A stretch of DNA of 46,532 bases. Origin: Desulfobacterales bacterium. GTDB lineage: Bacteria; Desulfobacterota; Desulfobacteria; Desulfobacterales; UBA11574. The notes under the pieces are model-generated. The model searched no databases. It was not told the DNA's origin and saw only the letters and a list, made by a program, of their open reading frames with translations. Location of the stretch: assembly GCA_030145345.1 (NCBI GenBank), contig JAQYVT010000014.1, positions 1 to 46,532 of the forward strand. The letters run 5' to 3'. A program made the position numbers and the translations under genes. Below, one piece after another: positions 1 through 8,555 of this stretch (position 1 is the first letter of the stretch; every line of letters starts with the position of its first letter).

Positions 1-1
1 T

Positions 2-1921
2 ATTCCACGAATCGTGGACTTGCTGGGACTCGACCGCGGCAAGGAGACGGACCCATGGGCCCATATTATCGATCATAAGCTGCTGGTCCGGCTCTTACCG
101 GATTTTCCCATAATGGCCACCATCTGCGGCGGCGGCTCTTCAGGAAAATCGACGCTGTTCAACGCCATTGTGGGTGACCGGCTTTCACCGGTGGGCGGCA
201 GCGCGGGGCTCAATCGCCGCGTTCTCGTGTCCGCCCACGGAGACATCCTCCACCGGCCGGAGATTCTTCCCGCCCTGTTCGAACCCTTCGGGCATGGGCC
301 CGTCCGTCTTGAAAACCCCCAGGACCTCACCCTGTCGGGTCCTCCGCTCTATGTATTAAACGATGGGGTTCCCAGGAATCTGGTCCTCATGGACACACCG
401 GACTTTGATACCGGTGCCAAAGGTGTATACATCAACCGGGATGTCACCCGGCAAGCCCTGGAAGCATCCGATATCCTGATATATATTTTTACCAATTCCA
501 ACTACAACAATCGCGAAAACACCGATTTCATCGCCCAGATGCTCACCGGCATCGGCATTCGGAAATGCTTTTTGATCTATCGTGTTTATCCCAGCTTTTC
601 GGACGAAGAGGTGCGAGCACACGCTATGACCGTTGCCGGAAACTTATACGGCAGCGACGCTTCTCATTATGTGCTGGGTATTTATCGTACGGATGAGGAT
701 AATGCCGTGGCGGCCGGTGAAAAATCCATGAGATTGCGGTCCATCGATAAAAAAGATCCGTCGTTTATGGAGGCCCTTACCACCGTCGATTCCGGCACCC
801 TAAGACTCGAATTGCTGTCTTCTATTTTGAAAGATGTGCTGATCCAGGCCGGCAAAATCCTTGAACATGCAAAAATCTCCAACCATGAACTGCGCCTTTA
901 TCTCGATACGCTGCAGACCGCCCAGAGTCATTGTGTTCAAGAAGCGCTGCGGCATTTTCCCATGGATCGGGTCATGAAACGGTTTGTTGAGATATGGATG
1001 GAAACGGACCCCCCCTATGTCAAGGCCATGCGCAAAACGGGCAGCCTTATCGAAGTCCCCTTTAAAGTACTGGTGGGAACGGCAAAAAAGGTCAAACAGA
1101 TTTTTTCCGACACCGAAAAACAGGCTTCCCCTGCTGATTTTGTCGACCGGGTGGAAGAAGATCTTCTCAAAGCCGTTAACAGCATCCATTCCACGGCGGT
1201 CCATTCAGACATATCCGTCGAGGCCCCCCTGAAGGATCCCGTTACCCGGCGAATGCTTGAAACCCTCGGGCAGATCACCGCCCACGGGGCGCTCAAAGAC
1301 AGCGAAAGACCGTACACAGAGCCCGGCAGTGAAAAAGGAACCCTGACCTTCTTTGTTTCCGCCCATCCGGTGGTGTTTCAGGCCCAGGAAAAATTGCGGA
1401 GCATGGATTGGAAATCGGTGCTCGAGTCGATTCTTTCACGCCGGGATGTCATCGTGGAGCTGTCCCACGGAATCGAAATGACCCTGAAAGATCTGGCCGA
1501 CGAATACCGAAGCAAAATGGGCATGTGGATCAAGATTCGGCAGATGTTCGCCGCATTTTTGAATGTCGTTCCGGCCACCGCGGCGGTGACCTATATCATT
1601 TCAACCGGAGATCCCGTGGGGGCCGTGGGAATCAAGGTCAAGCTGACCGGCCTGTTCGGACTGCATGATCTGTATGCACTGGTTGCGATACCCGCCACCA
1701 CGGGACTTAAAAAAGCCGATCAGAAGCAGCTTGAAGAGATGCTCGGACCCATTGTGCAAACGTGGTTGAACGACAAGCTCAAAGCGGTACGGGATCTTTT
1801 CGAACAGGAGGTCACCGGCGGAATCATACGGGCTGCAACCGATACGCTGGAGGCCTCAATCCCGCTGATCCATGGAATCGAAACCCGCATCGAGACGTGC
1901 AAAAAAGCGATGGTATCATGA
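2..1921 (+). CDS. Dynamin-like / ribosome-binding-type GTPase, 5' end probably off the window
   Basis: The reading frame is open to the left edge, and the first usable start inside the window (GTG at 14) has no Shine-Dalgarno sequence, so the gene is probably cut by the window. Counting from that GTG it is 635 residues. A Walker A/G1 motif GGGSSGKST is at residues 39-47 and a G3 motif DTPDFD follows a beta strand (LVLMDTPDFD, about residue 127). No clean NKxD G4 motif is visible. The middle is helical and charged, and residues about 515-570 are hydrophobic and could be membrane-associated. It overlaps the next GTPase by 4 bases (ATGA), so the two are translationally coupled. Paired large GTPases of this kind are typical of bacterial dynamin-like or YfjP/YjiA-like families; the cellular role is unknown. 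GTPase assignment is secure, function is not. Confidence 0.75.
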   Translation: MPRIVDLLGLDRGKETDPWAHIIDHKLLVRLLPDFPIMATICGGGSSGKSTLFNAIVGDRLSPVGGSAGLNRRVLVSAHGDILHRPEILPALFEPFGHGPVRLENPQDLTLSGPPLYVLNDGVPRNLVLMDTPDFDTGAKGVYINRDVTRQALEASDILIYIFTNSNYNNRENTDFIAQMLTGIGIRKCFLIYRVYPSFSDEEVRAHAMTVAGNLYGSDASHYVLGIYRTDEDNAVAAGEKSMRLRSIDKKDPSFMEALTTVDSGTLRLELLSSILKDVLIQAGKILEHAKISNHELRLYLDTLQTAQSHCVQEALRHFPMDRVMKRFVEIWMETDPPYVKAMRKTGSLIEVPFKVLVGTAKKVKQIFSDTEKQASPADFVDRVEEDLLKAVNSIHSTAVHSDISVEAPLKDPVTRRMLETLGQITAHGALKDSERPYTEPGSEKGTLTFFVSAHPVVFQAQEKLRSMDWKSVLESILSRRDVIVELSHGIEMTLKDLADEYRSKMGMWIKIRQMFAAFLNVVPATAAVTYIISTGDPVGAVGIKVKLTGLFGLHDLYALVAIPATTGLKKADQKQLEEMLGPIVQTWLNDKLKAVRDLFEQEVTGGIIRAATDTLEASIPLIHGIETRIETCKKAMVS

Positions 1922-3702
1922 TGATTTCAAACCAAAAAACAGAATCCATCAAGGCCCTGGGCAGGATCGAGGGCTTCAAAAATGACGTTCACATGCTTCA
2001 CCAAGCCATTGATCGGGCGCCCCTTTGGCAGCCGGCGGCAGGGCTGAAAAAGCAGTGCAGCGAAGTCCTCCGAATGATGGGTGATCTCGAACAACGGTTC
2101 GAGCGCAAGCTCATCGTGACCCTCATCGGTCCCTGCGGATCCGGCAAGTCGACGCTGCTCAATGCCCTGGCTGAAGTCGACGGTCTGTCCAAAACGGGAC
2201 ATCATCGGCCCACCACCCGGAACCTGGTTGTTTTGAGCCAGGCAAAGAATGACGCCGATCCGTTGAGCGAACAGCTCGGCCTGGAGAATGTCGTGTTTCG
2301 ATCGAGTCACGCCGCAAAAACGCTGGAGCATGTATTGCTCATCGACACACCGGATACGGACAGCAGTGAACAGGAAACCCACATCCCGGTGGTGCAAAAA
2401 GCCATCGCGCTTTCAGACATACTCATCTGTGTTTTCGATTCTGAAAATCCCAAAAGAAGAGATCACATCGATTTTCTGGCATCTTATGTTCGCCTGTTTG
2501 CCGGGGATTCTCTGGTGGTGGTGATCAACAAGTGCGACCGTCAGGATGAAGGCGAACTCAAAGAAAAAATCGTACCGGAGTTCAAAACGTTCATCCATGC
2601 CGCCTGGGAAAGACCGGTTCAAACCGTCTTGTGCATTTCCGCCCGCCGGCACTTGTCCAATCCCGAGTGGGACCTTTCGGTGCGTCCGAAGCACGACTTC
2701 GATCAATTTAAGGACCTTAAGCAGATGATTTTCGGCACCTTCAATCGCCCCGGATACGTGGTGGACCGGCGGATCGAAAATGCCCGAAGTTTGCGGGATT
2801 ATATTTTTCAAGAGACGAAAATAGAAGTCGAAAAAGATGCCGAGGGGCTGGCGGCCGCAAGAACGCGCATTCGGTCCGCTGAAAAAAAAGCATTGGCGGA
2901 TGCGCTTTTTGCAATCAAAGACAACAACGCCGGTCAGTTTTTCGGCATTAATGTCCTGTTGTATCAGAAAATTGCACAACGTTGGCTGGGACCGGTGGGA
3001 TGGCTCATCGCCCTATGGGCGCGCATTCTGATTTTTGGCACCGGTATTGTGGGCATGTTGAGATTCGGAAACCCGATTCGTCAGCTGACGGGGATGGTTT
3101 CTTCTTTGCTGCATTTTAAAGAATCCCGGGCGGCGGTGGCCGAGACCGGCAAAAGCGATGGCGTAGATGCCGCCATGCGCAGTTACCGGATGACCATTTT
3201 GCAGGAGTGGCCGGATGTTGCCGAATCCCTGGTTAAAGCCCGGTTCAACCCATCGGTGCGTCATATGAAAAATGCCCTTTCACACGATAACACATTGGAC
3301 GGGGACCTGACCGCCCTCTGGAACCGTTGCCTGGACAATACCCTGGAAAAAACTTCCAAGACCCTTAGCGGATTTATATTCCAGGTGGTTTTCAACCTGC
3401 CGGTCATCGCCATACTCGGTCATGTGGGGTGGACCACCGCACGGGATTACTTTGCCGGGCAGTATCTGTCTTCGGATTTTTTTCTGCACGCATTTCTGAC
3501 CATCGCCATCGCACTGTTTTTAAGTTTTTTTGTCTTTCAGGCGTGTGTTCGTTTGTTTGCCGGATCCGGAAGAATTGTGAGCAAAACGTTTTCTGAAATA
3601 AAACACCAGGTGGAAGGGTTGCAGCCCTTATCGACGAACCCTGTGGGCGAGCAAGTCGATGCGGTGCTGGGTCTTGATTTTTCCAATCCGGATTCCGAGT
3701 AA
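1918..3702 (+). CDS. Membrane-associated dynamin-like GTPase
   Basis: Start chosen at ATG 1918, which overlaps the stop of the preceding gene (ATGA); a second ATG follows at 1921. The 594-residue product has G1 GPCGSGKS at 71-78, G3 DTPD at 143-146 and G4 NKCD at 204-207, so it is a complete GTPase domain. Three hydrophobic stretches (about 358-381, 484-503 and 521-548) flank a charged region, suggesting a membrane-inserted helical stalk as in bacterial dynamin-like proteins. Its partner upstream has a G1 but no clear G4, so the pair may work as a heteromer, one nucleotide-binding and one degenerate; this is inference. No pathway is indicated by neighbours. Confidence 0.8.
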   Translation: MMISNQKTESIKALGRIEGFKNDVHMLHQAIDRAPLWQPAAGLKKQCSEVLRMMGDLEQRFERKLIVTLIGPCGSGKSTLLNALAEVDGLSKTGHHRPTTRNLVVLSQAKNDADPLSEQLGLENVVFRSSHAAKTLEHVLLIDTPDTDSSEQETHIPVVQKAIALSDILICVFDSENPKRRDHIDFLASYVRLFAGDSLVVVINKCDRQDEGELKEKIVPEFKTFIHAAWERPVQTVLCISARRHLSNPEWDLSVRPKHDFDQFKDLKQMIFGTFNRPGYVVDRRIENARSLRDYIFQETKIEVEKDAEGLAAARTRIRSAEKKALADALFAIKDNNAGQFFGINVLLYQKIAQRWLGPVGWLIALWARILIFGTGIVGMLRFGNPIRQLTGMVSSLLHFKESRAAVAETGKSDGVDAAMRSYRMTILQEWPDVAESLVKARFNPSVRHMKNALSHDNTLDGDLTALWNRCLDNTLEKTSKTLSGFIFQVVFNLPVIAILGHVGWTTARDYFAGQYLSSDFFLHAFLTIAIALFLSFFVFQACVRLFAGSGRIVSKTFSEIKHQVEGLQPLSTNPVGEQVDAVLGLDFSNPDSE

Positions 3703-3726
3703 TTAATTATACGTGAATATTTTTAA

Positions 3727-4626
3727 ATGCTGATTTATATAAAACTCCTATTAACCGCCCTGTTATGGGGGGGTACGTTCATCGCCGGACGCGTGGTTGC
3801 CGGAGATGTGGGCCCGTTTTCAGCGGCCTTTTTCAGGTTCTTTATCGCCTCGATTTTCCTGGTACTGTTTACATACAGGATCGAGGGCAGGCTCACCATG
3901 CCGGGGAAGCGGCAAATGATTCCCGTTTTCCTTCTGGGCATGACCGGTGTATTTTTATACAATGTCTTCTTTTTTAAAGGACTCAAACTCATCAATGCCG
4001 GGCGGGCGGCCATTATTATTGCAGGCAACCCCATATTCATTGTACTTTTTTCCGCATATTTTTTTAAAGAAAAACTGAACCTGATCAAAGGTGTCGGCAT
4101 TATCATATCGGTGGTGGGTGCGGTGATCGTCATCTCGAAGGGGAGCCTGAACGAGATTGTAAACGGCGGCATCGGGTGGGGAGAAATTTTTATCTTTTGC
4201 TGCGTGTTAAGCTGGGCGGCGTATTCTTTGATCGGCAAAGCCGTCATGAACGGTCTGAGTCCTTTGGCTTCGGTAACCTATTCCTCGGTGATCGGCACCA
4301 TTTTGTTGTTTTTTCCCGCGTTTTTCGAAGGGATGTTCAAAGATTACAGCAGCTATCCCAACATGGCCTGGTTGAGTATTTTTTATCTCGGGTTTTTCGG
4401 AACCGTCATCGGATTTGTCTGGTATTATGAAGGGATCAAGAAAATCGGGGCCATCAGGGCAAGCCTCTTTATTAATTTTGTTCCGATCTGCGCGGTGGTA
4501 CTGGCTTTTTTTATTTTAGATGAACCCATTACCCTGAGCCTGTTCATCGGCACCGTACTGGTCTGTTCGGGGGTTTATCTGACCAACAAAAGATTCACCC
4601 CGGCTCGGGTTAAATCGACCGTATAG
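3727..4626 (+). CDS. EamA/DMT-family membrane transporter
   Basis: A 299-residue, very hydrophobic protein with about ten predicted membrane helices arranged as two similar halves, the pattern of the drug/metabolite transporter (EamA, formerly DUF6) family. It begins with the family-typical run of a helix followed by LLWGGTFIAGRVV, and the second half begins with EIFIFCCVLSWAAYSLIGKAV, the repeated counterpart. DMT proteins export or import small metabolites (amino acids, purines, sugars); the substrate cannot be told from sequence. The gene starts 24 bases after the GTPase stop in an AT-rich spacer and is followed 76 bases later by a transglutaminase-like gene. Confidence 0.85.
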   Translation: MLIYIKLLLTALLWGGTFIAGRVVAGDVGPFSAAFFRFFIASIFLVLFTYRIEGRLTMPGKRQMIPVFLLGMTGVFLYNVFFFKGLKLINAGRAAIIIAGNPIFIVLFSAYFFKEKLNLIKGVGIIISVVGAVIVISKGSLNEIVNGGIGWGEIFIFCCVLSWAAYSLIGKAVMNGLSPLASVTYSSVIGTILLFFPAFFEGMFKDYSSYPNMAWLSIFYLGFFGTVIGFVWYYEGIKKIGAIRASLFINFVPICAVVLAFFILDEPITLSLFIGTVLVCSGVYLTNKRFTPARVKSTV

Positions 4627-4702
4627 GCGTTTATTTTTTTGAGACCGTTGCAGACGGAAATTATATGGAATCCCGAAGCGATGGTATACATGGAGTGACG
4701 AA

Positions 4703-5383
4703 TTGGATCCTATGGATGAAAAATATCTTTCGGCCACGGCAATCCTCGACAGTGATCATGGGACGGTTGTGAAATATGCCAATGAAGCCGTAAACGATGC
4801 AGGGAACGACCCTGTGGATAAAGCTGTAAAACTCTACTACGCGGTGCGGGACGATATCTGGTACGATCCCTATTACCCGTTCTATCTTCCGGAGCATTAT
4901 CGTGCCAGCAATATCATTAAAAGCGGGCGGGGATTTTGCATCAGCAAGGCCGGACTCCTCTGCGCCCTTGGAAGGGCGTGCAATATTCCGTCCAGAATCG
5001 GATTCGCCACGGTCCGGAATCACTTGGCCACCCCCAAACTTCTTGAATACATCGGCTCGGACCGGTTTGTCTACCACGGATTTACAGAATTTTATCTGGC
5101 CGACAAATGGGTCAAGGCAACCCCGACATTCAACCTCGAATTGTGTGAAAAACATCATGTGGCCCCCCTGGACTTCAATGGCCGTGAAGATGCCATTTTC
5201 CATGAATACAGTCGGGATAAAAAACAGTTTATGGAATATCTGGAGTATAACGGGGTTTACGCAGACATCCCCGTGGATGACATCGTGGCCACATGGAAAA
5301 AGGCGTACGGCACCGCCCGGGTCCAAAAATGGATTGACGATTTTGAAAAAGCACGTCTGATCAACCCCGATCAACGGCCGTGA
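4703..5383 (+). CDS. Transglutaminase-like (papain-fold) protein
   Basis: Start taken as TTG 4703 because a GGAG lies seven bases upstream; ATG at 4712 is an alternative. The 226-residue protein has the transglutaminase-core arrangement: RGFCISKAGLLCALGRACNIPSRIGFA with the probable catalytic Cys79 at the start of a helix, then His125 in VYHGFTEFYL, then KWVKATPTFN. In many family members the third catalytic position is Asp in a DPT-like motif; here it reads TPT (Thr140), so the triad may be altered. No signal peptide is visible, so it is probably cytoplasmic. Such proteins act as peptidases or amide hydrolases. The substrate is unknown. Confidence 0.75.
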   Translation: MDPMDEKYLSATAILDSDHGTVVKYANEAVNDAGNDPVDKAVKLYYAVRDDIWYDPYYPFYLPEHYRASNIIKSGRGFCISKAGLLCALGRACNIPSRIGFATVRNHLATPKLLEYIGSDRFVYHGFTEFYLADKWVKATPTFNLELCEKHHVAPLDFNGREDAIFHEYSRDKKQFMEYLEYNGVYADIPVDDIVATWKKAYGTARVQKWIDDFEKARLINPDQRP

Positions 5384-5532
5384 AAGAATCATTATTTCCA
5401 TGATGTCACTTGGGGTCAATTCCATCCGAGCAGAGAAAAAGTCCGGAAATGCGGATCATTATCGTCGTTAAACTCATTTTGTCATATTCTTTATGCAACT
5501 ATAGGGTATAACGTTCCCGTGAAGGAAAGACC

Positions 5533-6012
5533 ATGATCGAATTCAATCCCATTGGCAGGATCCATACACCGTTTATGGACACACAGGGTATGCCCATCCA
5601 GCCGGCCGGCGCACAGGGGATATCCGGCACCGTTGAACTTCTTCCGGAGTATGCTGCCGGGTTACAGGACCTCCGAGGATTCTCTCACATTATTTTGCTG
5701 TATGTGTTTCACCATTCAAACAGCTACAGCCTGCGGGTAACACCATTTATGGATTCAGTGCCACGAGGGGTGTTCGCTACGCGTGCGCCGAATCGGCCGA
5801 ATCCCATCGGACTGTCCGTGGTCCGGTTGGTACGGGTTGACGATACAAAATTGCACATTGAAGGAATTGACGTACTCAATGGAACGCCGCTCCTTGACAT
5901 CAAGCCGTATGTTCCGGAATTTGACCATCCTACCGGCATTGTGAGAACAGGCTGGCTGGGGAAATCAAAGCAGGAGGTCTCTGAAAAAAGGTCGGATGAC
6001 CGGTTCAAATAG
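5533..6012 (+). CDS. trmO: TrmO (TsaA-like) tRNA t6A37 N6-methyltransferase
   Basis: A 159-residue protein of the TsaA/YaeB/TrmO family, which uses S-adenosylmethionine to N6-methylate threonylcarbamoyladenosine at tRNA position 37. It opens with the family pattern NPIGRIHTPF, has DLRGFSHIILLYVFH in the central strand, RGVFATRAPNRPNPIGLSVV as the signature loop, and ends with a DIKPYVPEFD motif. The length fits the beta-barrel domain without the C-terminal extension of the E. coli enzyme. A GAAGGAAAGA Shine-Dalgarno precedes the ATG. Some archaeal and anaerobe TsaA homologues act on other substrates, so the exact target is less certain than the family. Confidence 0.85.
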   Translation: MIEFNPIGRIHTPFMDTQGMPIQPAGAQGISGTVELLPEYAAGLQDLRGFSHIILLYVFHHSNSYSLRVTPFMDSVPRGVFATRAPNRPNPIGLSVVRLVRVDDTKLHIEGIDVLNGTPLLDIKPYVPEFDHPTGIVRTGWLGKSKQEVSEKRSDDRFK

Positions 6013-6269
6013 GCGGCCGGCAGCGCATTTCAGCCGGCGGGTCAGGGCCTTGCCGCTGAACGGGTTTGGAAACCGACATTGGGGTGGACCTGCGACACAG
6101 GACGGCGCGCAACTGAGTCCGGGTCGCCCGGGGCAGACCCATTCATAAGGAATTTATTTTGCCCTGAAAAACCGGGTCCTTCCCCGCGTGGCGGGATCTT
6201 CGATGGGCCAAGCCTGTCCCGCATTGCGGGGGTCAGAGTTCTCCGGCTCTGCCTGAGAATCTTGTTGCC

Positions 6270-6407
6270 GGAATAATGGAGTGATGGAGTAATGGGATGA
6301 TGGGCTTGAGAAACAGGATCGATTTTATCAGTACCATGAGTATTTCTGTGATTCTTGTTCAGAAAAATTACGTTTTTAGACCCAACACTCCAACACCCCA
6401 TTATTCC
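6270..6407. repeat. Imperfect inverted repeat (MITE-like) in the 6013-6493 gap
   Basis: Two 27-base arms, 6270-6296 and 6381-6407, are inverted complements with about four mismatches (left begins GGAATAATGG, right ends CCATTATTCC) and enclose 84 bases. The element is rich in GGAGTAATGG-like words. The rest of the 480-base gap (6013-6269 and 6408-6493) is G+C-rich, has a short hairpin near 6444-6461 (ACCCC/GGGGT) and no supportable gene. The structure resembles a short non-autonomous mobile repeat or a folded intergenic element; no transposase is nearby. Confidence 0.6.
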
Positions 6408-6493
6408 AACACGCCAACTGTTTGAGTTGAAGTTTATACTACACCCCTGTGGGGTGAAACCAAAGCCTGGTCCTCTGGGCCAGGATTCTTTAC

Positions 6494-7345
6494 ATGGGAA
6501 ATAACATGATAGCATATTTCAACGGCCAGTTCGTTTCTAAAGAAGATGTAAAGATATCCCCGGACGATCGCGGATTTTTGTTTGCCGATGGTGTATACGA
6601 AGTGATCCGCTCGTATGGGGGCAGGCTGTTCAAGGTCGATGATCATCTATCGCGCCTATCGCGCAGCTTGGGAGAACTCCGCATGGCGCCTGTTTCCCTT
6701 GCCCATCTCAAAACTGTCGCGAATCAGGTGATTCAGCGCAACAATCTTGAAAATGAAGATGCGACACTCTATATCCAGATTACACGGGGCGTAGCACCGC
6801 GCAAGCACCCATTCCCAGATATAGAGACGTCCCCGACGGTATATGTATCCGCGTCTGTGCTCCCGCCTTCCCATGGGGAATGGGAGAAAGGAATTGCCGT
6901 CATTCTCGTTCCTGACCTCCGGTGGGGACGATGCGATATCAAGTCGGTGGGGCTGTTGCCGAACGTTCTGGCCAGCCAGCAGGCCAAGGAGCGGGGGGCG
7001 GGCGAAGCTGTTTTTGTTCGGGACGGCGTCATCACCGAAGGATCACACACCAGTTTCTGTGCCGTGTTCGAGGGTCAGCTCGTAACACACCCTGCCAATC
7101 ATCACATCCTTGCCGGAATCACCCGGCGCGTGGTGCTGGATCTTTGCGTTACTTTGGGCATACCTTTCAGGGAATCTCCGATTCCTGAAAGAAATTTGAC
7201 AGGGGCGAGTGAGCTGATGGTCCTGGGTACGACGTCTGAAATCGTACCGGTTGTCCGGGTCAATGACTGGATGGTCGGTGACGGTAAACCGGGTCCGATA
7301 AGCGCAAAACTCAAGCGAGCCTTTGGGGATCTCGTGGCAGCTTAG
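6494..7345 (+). CDS. PLP-dependent class IV aminotransferase, D-amino-acid transaminase type
   Basis: The 283-residue protein carries class IV aminotransferase landmarks: DDRGFLFADGVYEVIR near the start, the probable PLP-binding Lys150 in CDIKSVGLLPNVLA, and ITEGSHTSFCAV with Glu182 beside the cofactor nitrogen. The overall pattern is closest to D-alanine aminotransferase, which supplies D-Glu for peptidoglycan, but branched-chain aminotransferases and 4-amino-4-deoxychorismate lyase share the fold. Two starts are possible: ATG 6494 with AGGA eight bases upstream, and ATG 6506 with GGGA seven bases upstream; the second gives the family-typical MIAYFNG opening. Its closeness to ior and paaK genes also allows a role in amino-acid/2-oxo-acid interconversion. 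Confidence 0.8.
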   Translation: MGNNMIAYFNGQFVSKEDVKISPDDRGFLFADGVYEVIRSYGGRLFKVDDHLSRLSRSLGELRMAPVSLAHLKTVANQVIQRNNLENEDATLYIQITRGVAPRKHPFPDIETSPTVYVSASVLPPSHGEWEKGIAVILVPDLRWGRCDIKSVGLLPNVLASQQAKERGAGEAVFVRDGVITEGSHTSFCAVFEGQLVTHPANHHILAGITRRVVLDLCVTLGIPFRESPIPERNLTGASELMVLGTTSEIVPVVRVNDWMVGDGKPGPISAKLKRAFGDLVAA

Positions 7346-7404
7346 ACGCCGTTTCAAGGAAACCCGCGCAGAAAACCAGATCGTGGTTCCGTGTTCGAAT
7401 TATA

Positions 7405-7433
7405 TTGACAGGCTTCGGTTGTTTTTCTATATT
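7405..7433 (+). promoter_or_regulatory. Sigma-70-type promoter for the ACT-domain gene
   Basis: TTGACA at 7405-7410, a 17-base spacer and TATATT at 7428-7433 match the sigma-70 consensus closely. It would give a leader of about 70 bases before the ATG at 7509. Confidence 0.6.
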
Positions 7434-7508
7434 TTCGGGATAACATCCTTTATTTTAAACATTAAACAATCCGTGATATGGTTGGATGGGAAAATTTTAA
7501 AAAAAACT

Positions 7509-7964
7509 ATGAAAGCCTATCAACTTACAATACCGGCGCAAAACAAACCCTGCATCCTGGCTCAAATTACGTCGATTCTTGCCCGGAAAAAGATCAATAT
7601 TCGGTCGGCCACCATATCGTCTTTTGGCGATTCGGGGTTTGTCAATCTCATTGTAGACAACCCCAAGCAAGGCGAAAAGGCCCTCCGTAAAGAAGGCATT
7701 GCGGTGGAACTCAAAGAAATTATTACGGTCCTGATCGATGATCGTCCGGGTGGCCTTGATGATCTATTACAGGTCCTTTGCACGGAAGATATCAACATTG
7801 AAAATGGCTATGGGTTTGTTATAGAAAGCCGGAAGCATGCCGTCTTTGTTTTGGATGTCAAAGACGCAGGGCGGGCTGAAGATGTGATCAAAGCATCGGG
7901 CTTTAAAACCCTCACCCCCCAAGAACTTTCCGAGATCGAGCCGTTTCATTACGTGGGATATTAA
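7509..7964 (+). CDS. Tandem ACT-domain amino-acid-binding protein
   Basis: The open frame runs from 7323, but similarity to ACT domains begins at ATG 7509 (MKAYQLTIPAQNKPCILAQ), giving 151 residues; no strong Shine-Dalgarno sequence is present. Residues 4-68 and 70-140 form two ACT domains; the second has ITVLIDDRPGGLDDLLQVL, the usual ligand-binding helix region. Stand-alone double-ACT proteins bind amino acids and act as regulators, and this type often sits beside indolepyruvate oxidoreductase and phenylacetate-CoA ligase genes, so sensing an aromatic or branched amino acid is likely. It has its own promoter (7405) and is followed three bases after the stop by a hairpin repeat. Confidence 0.75.
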   Translation: MKAYQLTIPAQNKPCILAQITSILARKKINIRSATISSFGDSGFVNLIVDNPKQGEKALRKEGIAVELKEIITVLIDDRPGGLDDLLQVLCTEDINIENGYGFVIESRKHAVFVLDVKDAGRAEDVIKASGFKTLTPQELSEIEPFHYVGY

Positions 7965-7966
7965 AC

Positions 7967-8108
7967 GAGACTTTTGCAAAACGTCCCCTTTTGCCCAATT
8001 CCTGCGTCTGACTCAAATTTTAATCCTCGAAATACATAATGTATGTCTGTGGTTAAAATTTTCGCCTTCCTTGGACTTGAACAAAATTGAACATTTTTCA
8101 AAGGTCTC
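7967..8108. repeat. ~140-bp hairpin repeat, copy 1
   Basis: The element starts three bases after the ACT gene stop. Its ends are inverted complements (GAGACTTTTGCAAAA at 7967-7981, TTTTTCAAAGGTCTC ending at 8108), with an inner AATTTTAA/TTAAAATT pair around CCTCGAAATACAT. It shares the core order GCCCAAT, GCGT, TTTTAA, TCCTCGA, GTATG, GGTTAAAA, CTTGAAC with the element at 11053-11192. The two are diverged copies of one family. It may terminate the upstream transcript. Confidence 0.7.
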
Positions 8109-8246
8109 TAAACGTCAACATATCCAACCTGGGCGTGTTCAGCCGGGTGGGATAAAGGGCGGTTTTGCCCATGGCGCATTTCCCGCCATCTGGTCGTGTG
8201 GACCGGATTGTAGAGAACCGGCCGGAGGAGAAACTAGGGAAAGCCC

Positions 8247-8275
8247 TTGACAAATGTATTTTACTTAGATAATTG
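8247..8275 (+). promoter_or_regulatory. Candidate promoter for the attenuator leader and iorAB
   Basis: TTGACA at 8247-8252 is followed by AT-rich DNA with GATAAT at 8268-8273 (15-base spacer) or TAATTG at 8270-8275 (17-base spacer). Transcription would begin near 8280, just before the Trp leader peptide. The -10 choice is uncertain. Confidence 0.5.
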
Positions 8276-8327
8276 GAGATATTCTTTAAACCGTTTTAAC
8301 ATTAAATCCATAGTCAGAGAAACGATC

Positions 8328-8363
8328 ATGAAATTTGAACTGTGGTGGTGGCACAGATTGTGA
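8328..8363 (+). CDS. Leader peptide with three consecutive Trp codons
   Basis: ATG at 8328 begins an 11-codon ORF, MKFELWWWHRL, ending at TGA 8361-8363. AGAGA seven bases upstream is a weak Shine-Dalgarno sequence. Codons 6-8 are all TGG (8343-8351). Three adjacent Trp codons are very improbable by chance in a short ORF that lies between a promoter and an intrinsic terminator, and match the control codons of known trp leader peptides. It is too short for ordinary gene calling. The peptide itself probably has no function beyond ribosome positioning. Confidence 0.7.
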   Translation: MKFELWWWHRL

Positions 8364-8460
8364 AGTTTGCTCACCACCTTTGAATACCTGATTAATTGAT
8401 TTCAGAGCTGTGAGCGGCTTCTTCAATCGGCGTTGAAGAGGTTCATGGCTCTTTTACTTT

Positions 8461-8495
8461 AAGCCAGCACTTCTTCAAAAAGTACTGGCTTTTTT
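8461..8495 (+). terminator. Intrinsic terminator of the iorA leader
   Basis: AAGCCAG (8461-8467) pairs with CTGGCTT (8485-8491) and ACTT (8469-8472) with AAGT (8480-8483), with one mismatch between, followed by a T run (8490-8495). It lies 60 bases before the iorA start and downstream of the leader peptide, so it is conditional rather than a gene end. Confidence 0.8.
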
Positions 8496-8555
8496 GTTCC
8501 ATGTAATCCTACCTGGGCGGGAATAGGCCCGCCCCGTTATTTATAGAGGACGTAA

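Larger units (their letters stand above)
8280..8495 (+). promoter_or_regulatory. Trp-type ribosome-mediated attenuator upstream of iorA
   Basis: This leader holds, in order: a tiny ORF with three Trp codons (8328-8363); a hairpin in which GGTGGTG over the Trp codons (8344-8350) pairs with CACCACC (8372-8378); a long hairpin 8405-8451 (GAGC/GCTC outer, CTTCTTCAA with TTGAAGAGG inner); and an intrinsic terminator (8461-8495). GGCTT at 8416-8420 can alternatively pair with AAGCC at 8461-8465, a candidate antiterminator. The arrangement is that of trp-operon attenuators: stalling at Trp codons when charged tRNA-Trp is low would favour antitermination and iorA expression. Sequence elements are direct; the mechanism is inferred from established attenuation systems. 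Confidence 0.7.

Noticed and set aside
5384-5532. Possible small gene between the transglutaminase and trmO
   Set aside because: No frame with a start signal; the gap is probably the trmO leader.
7370-7405. tRNA-like stretch (GTGTTCGAATTAT)
   Set aside because: Only a T-loop-like word is present; no acceptor, D or anticodon stems can be formed around it.
8280-8495. 6S RNA or an unrelated small RNA in the iorA leader
   Set aside because: The 5' and 3' ends do not pair to form the 6S closing stem, and the Trp-rich ORF plus terminator explains the structure better.
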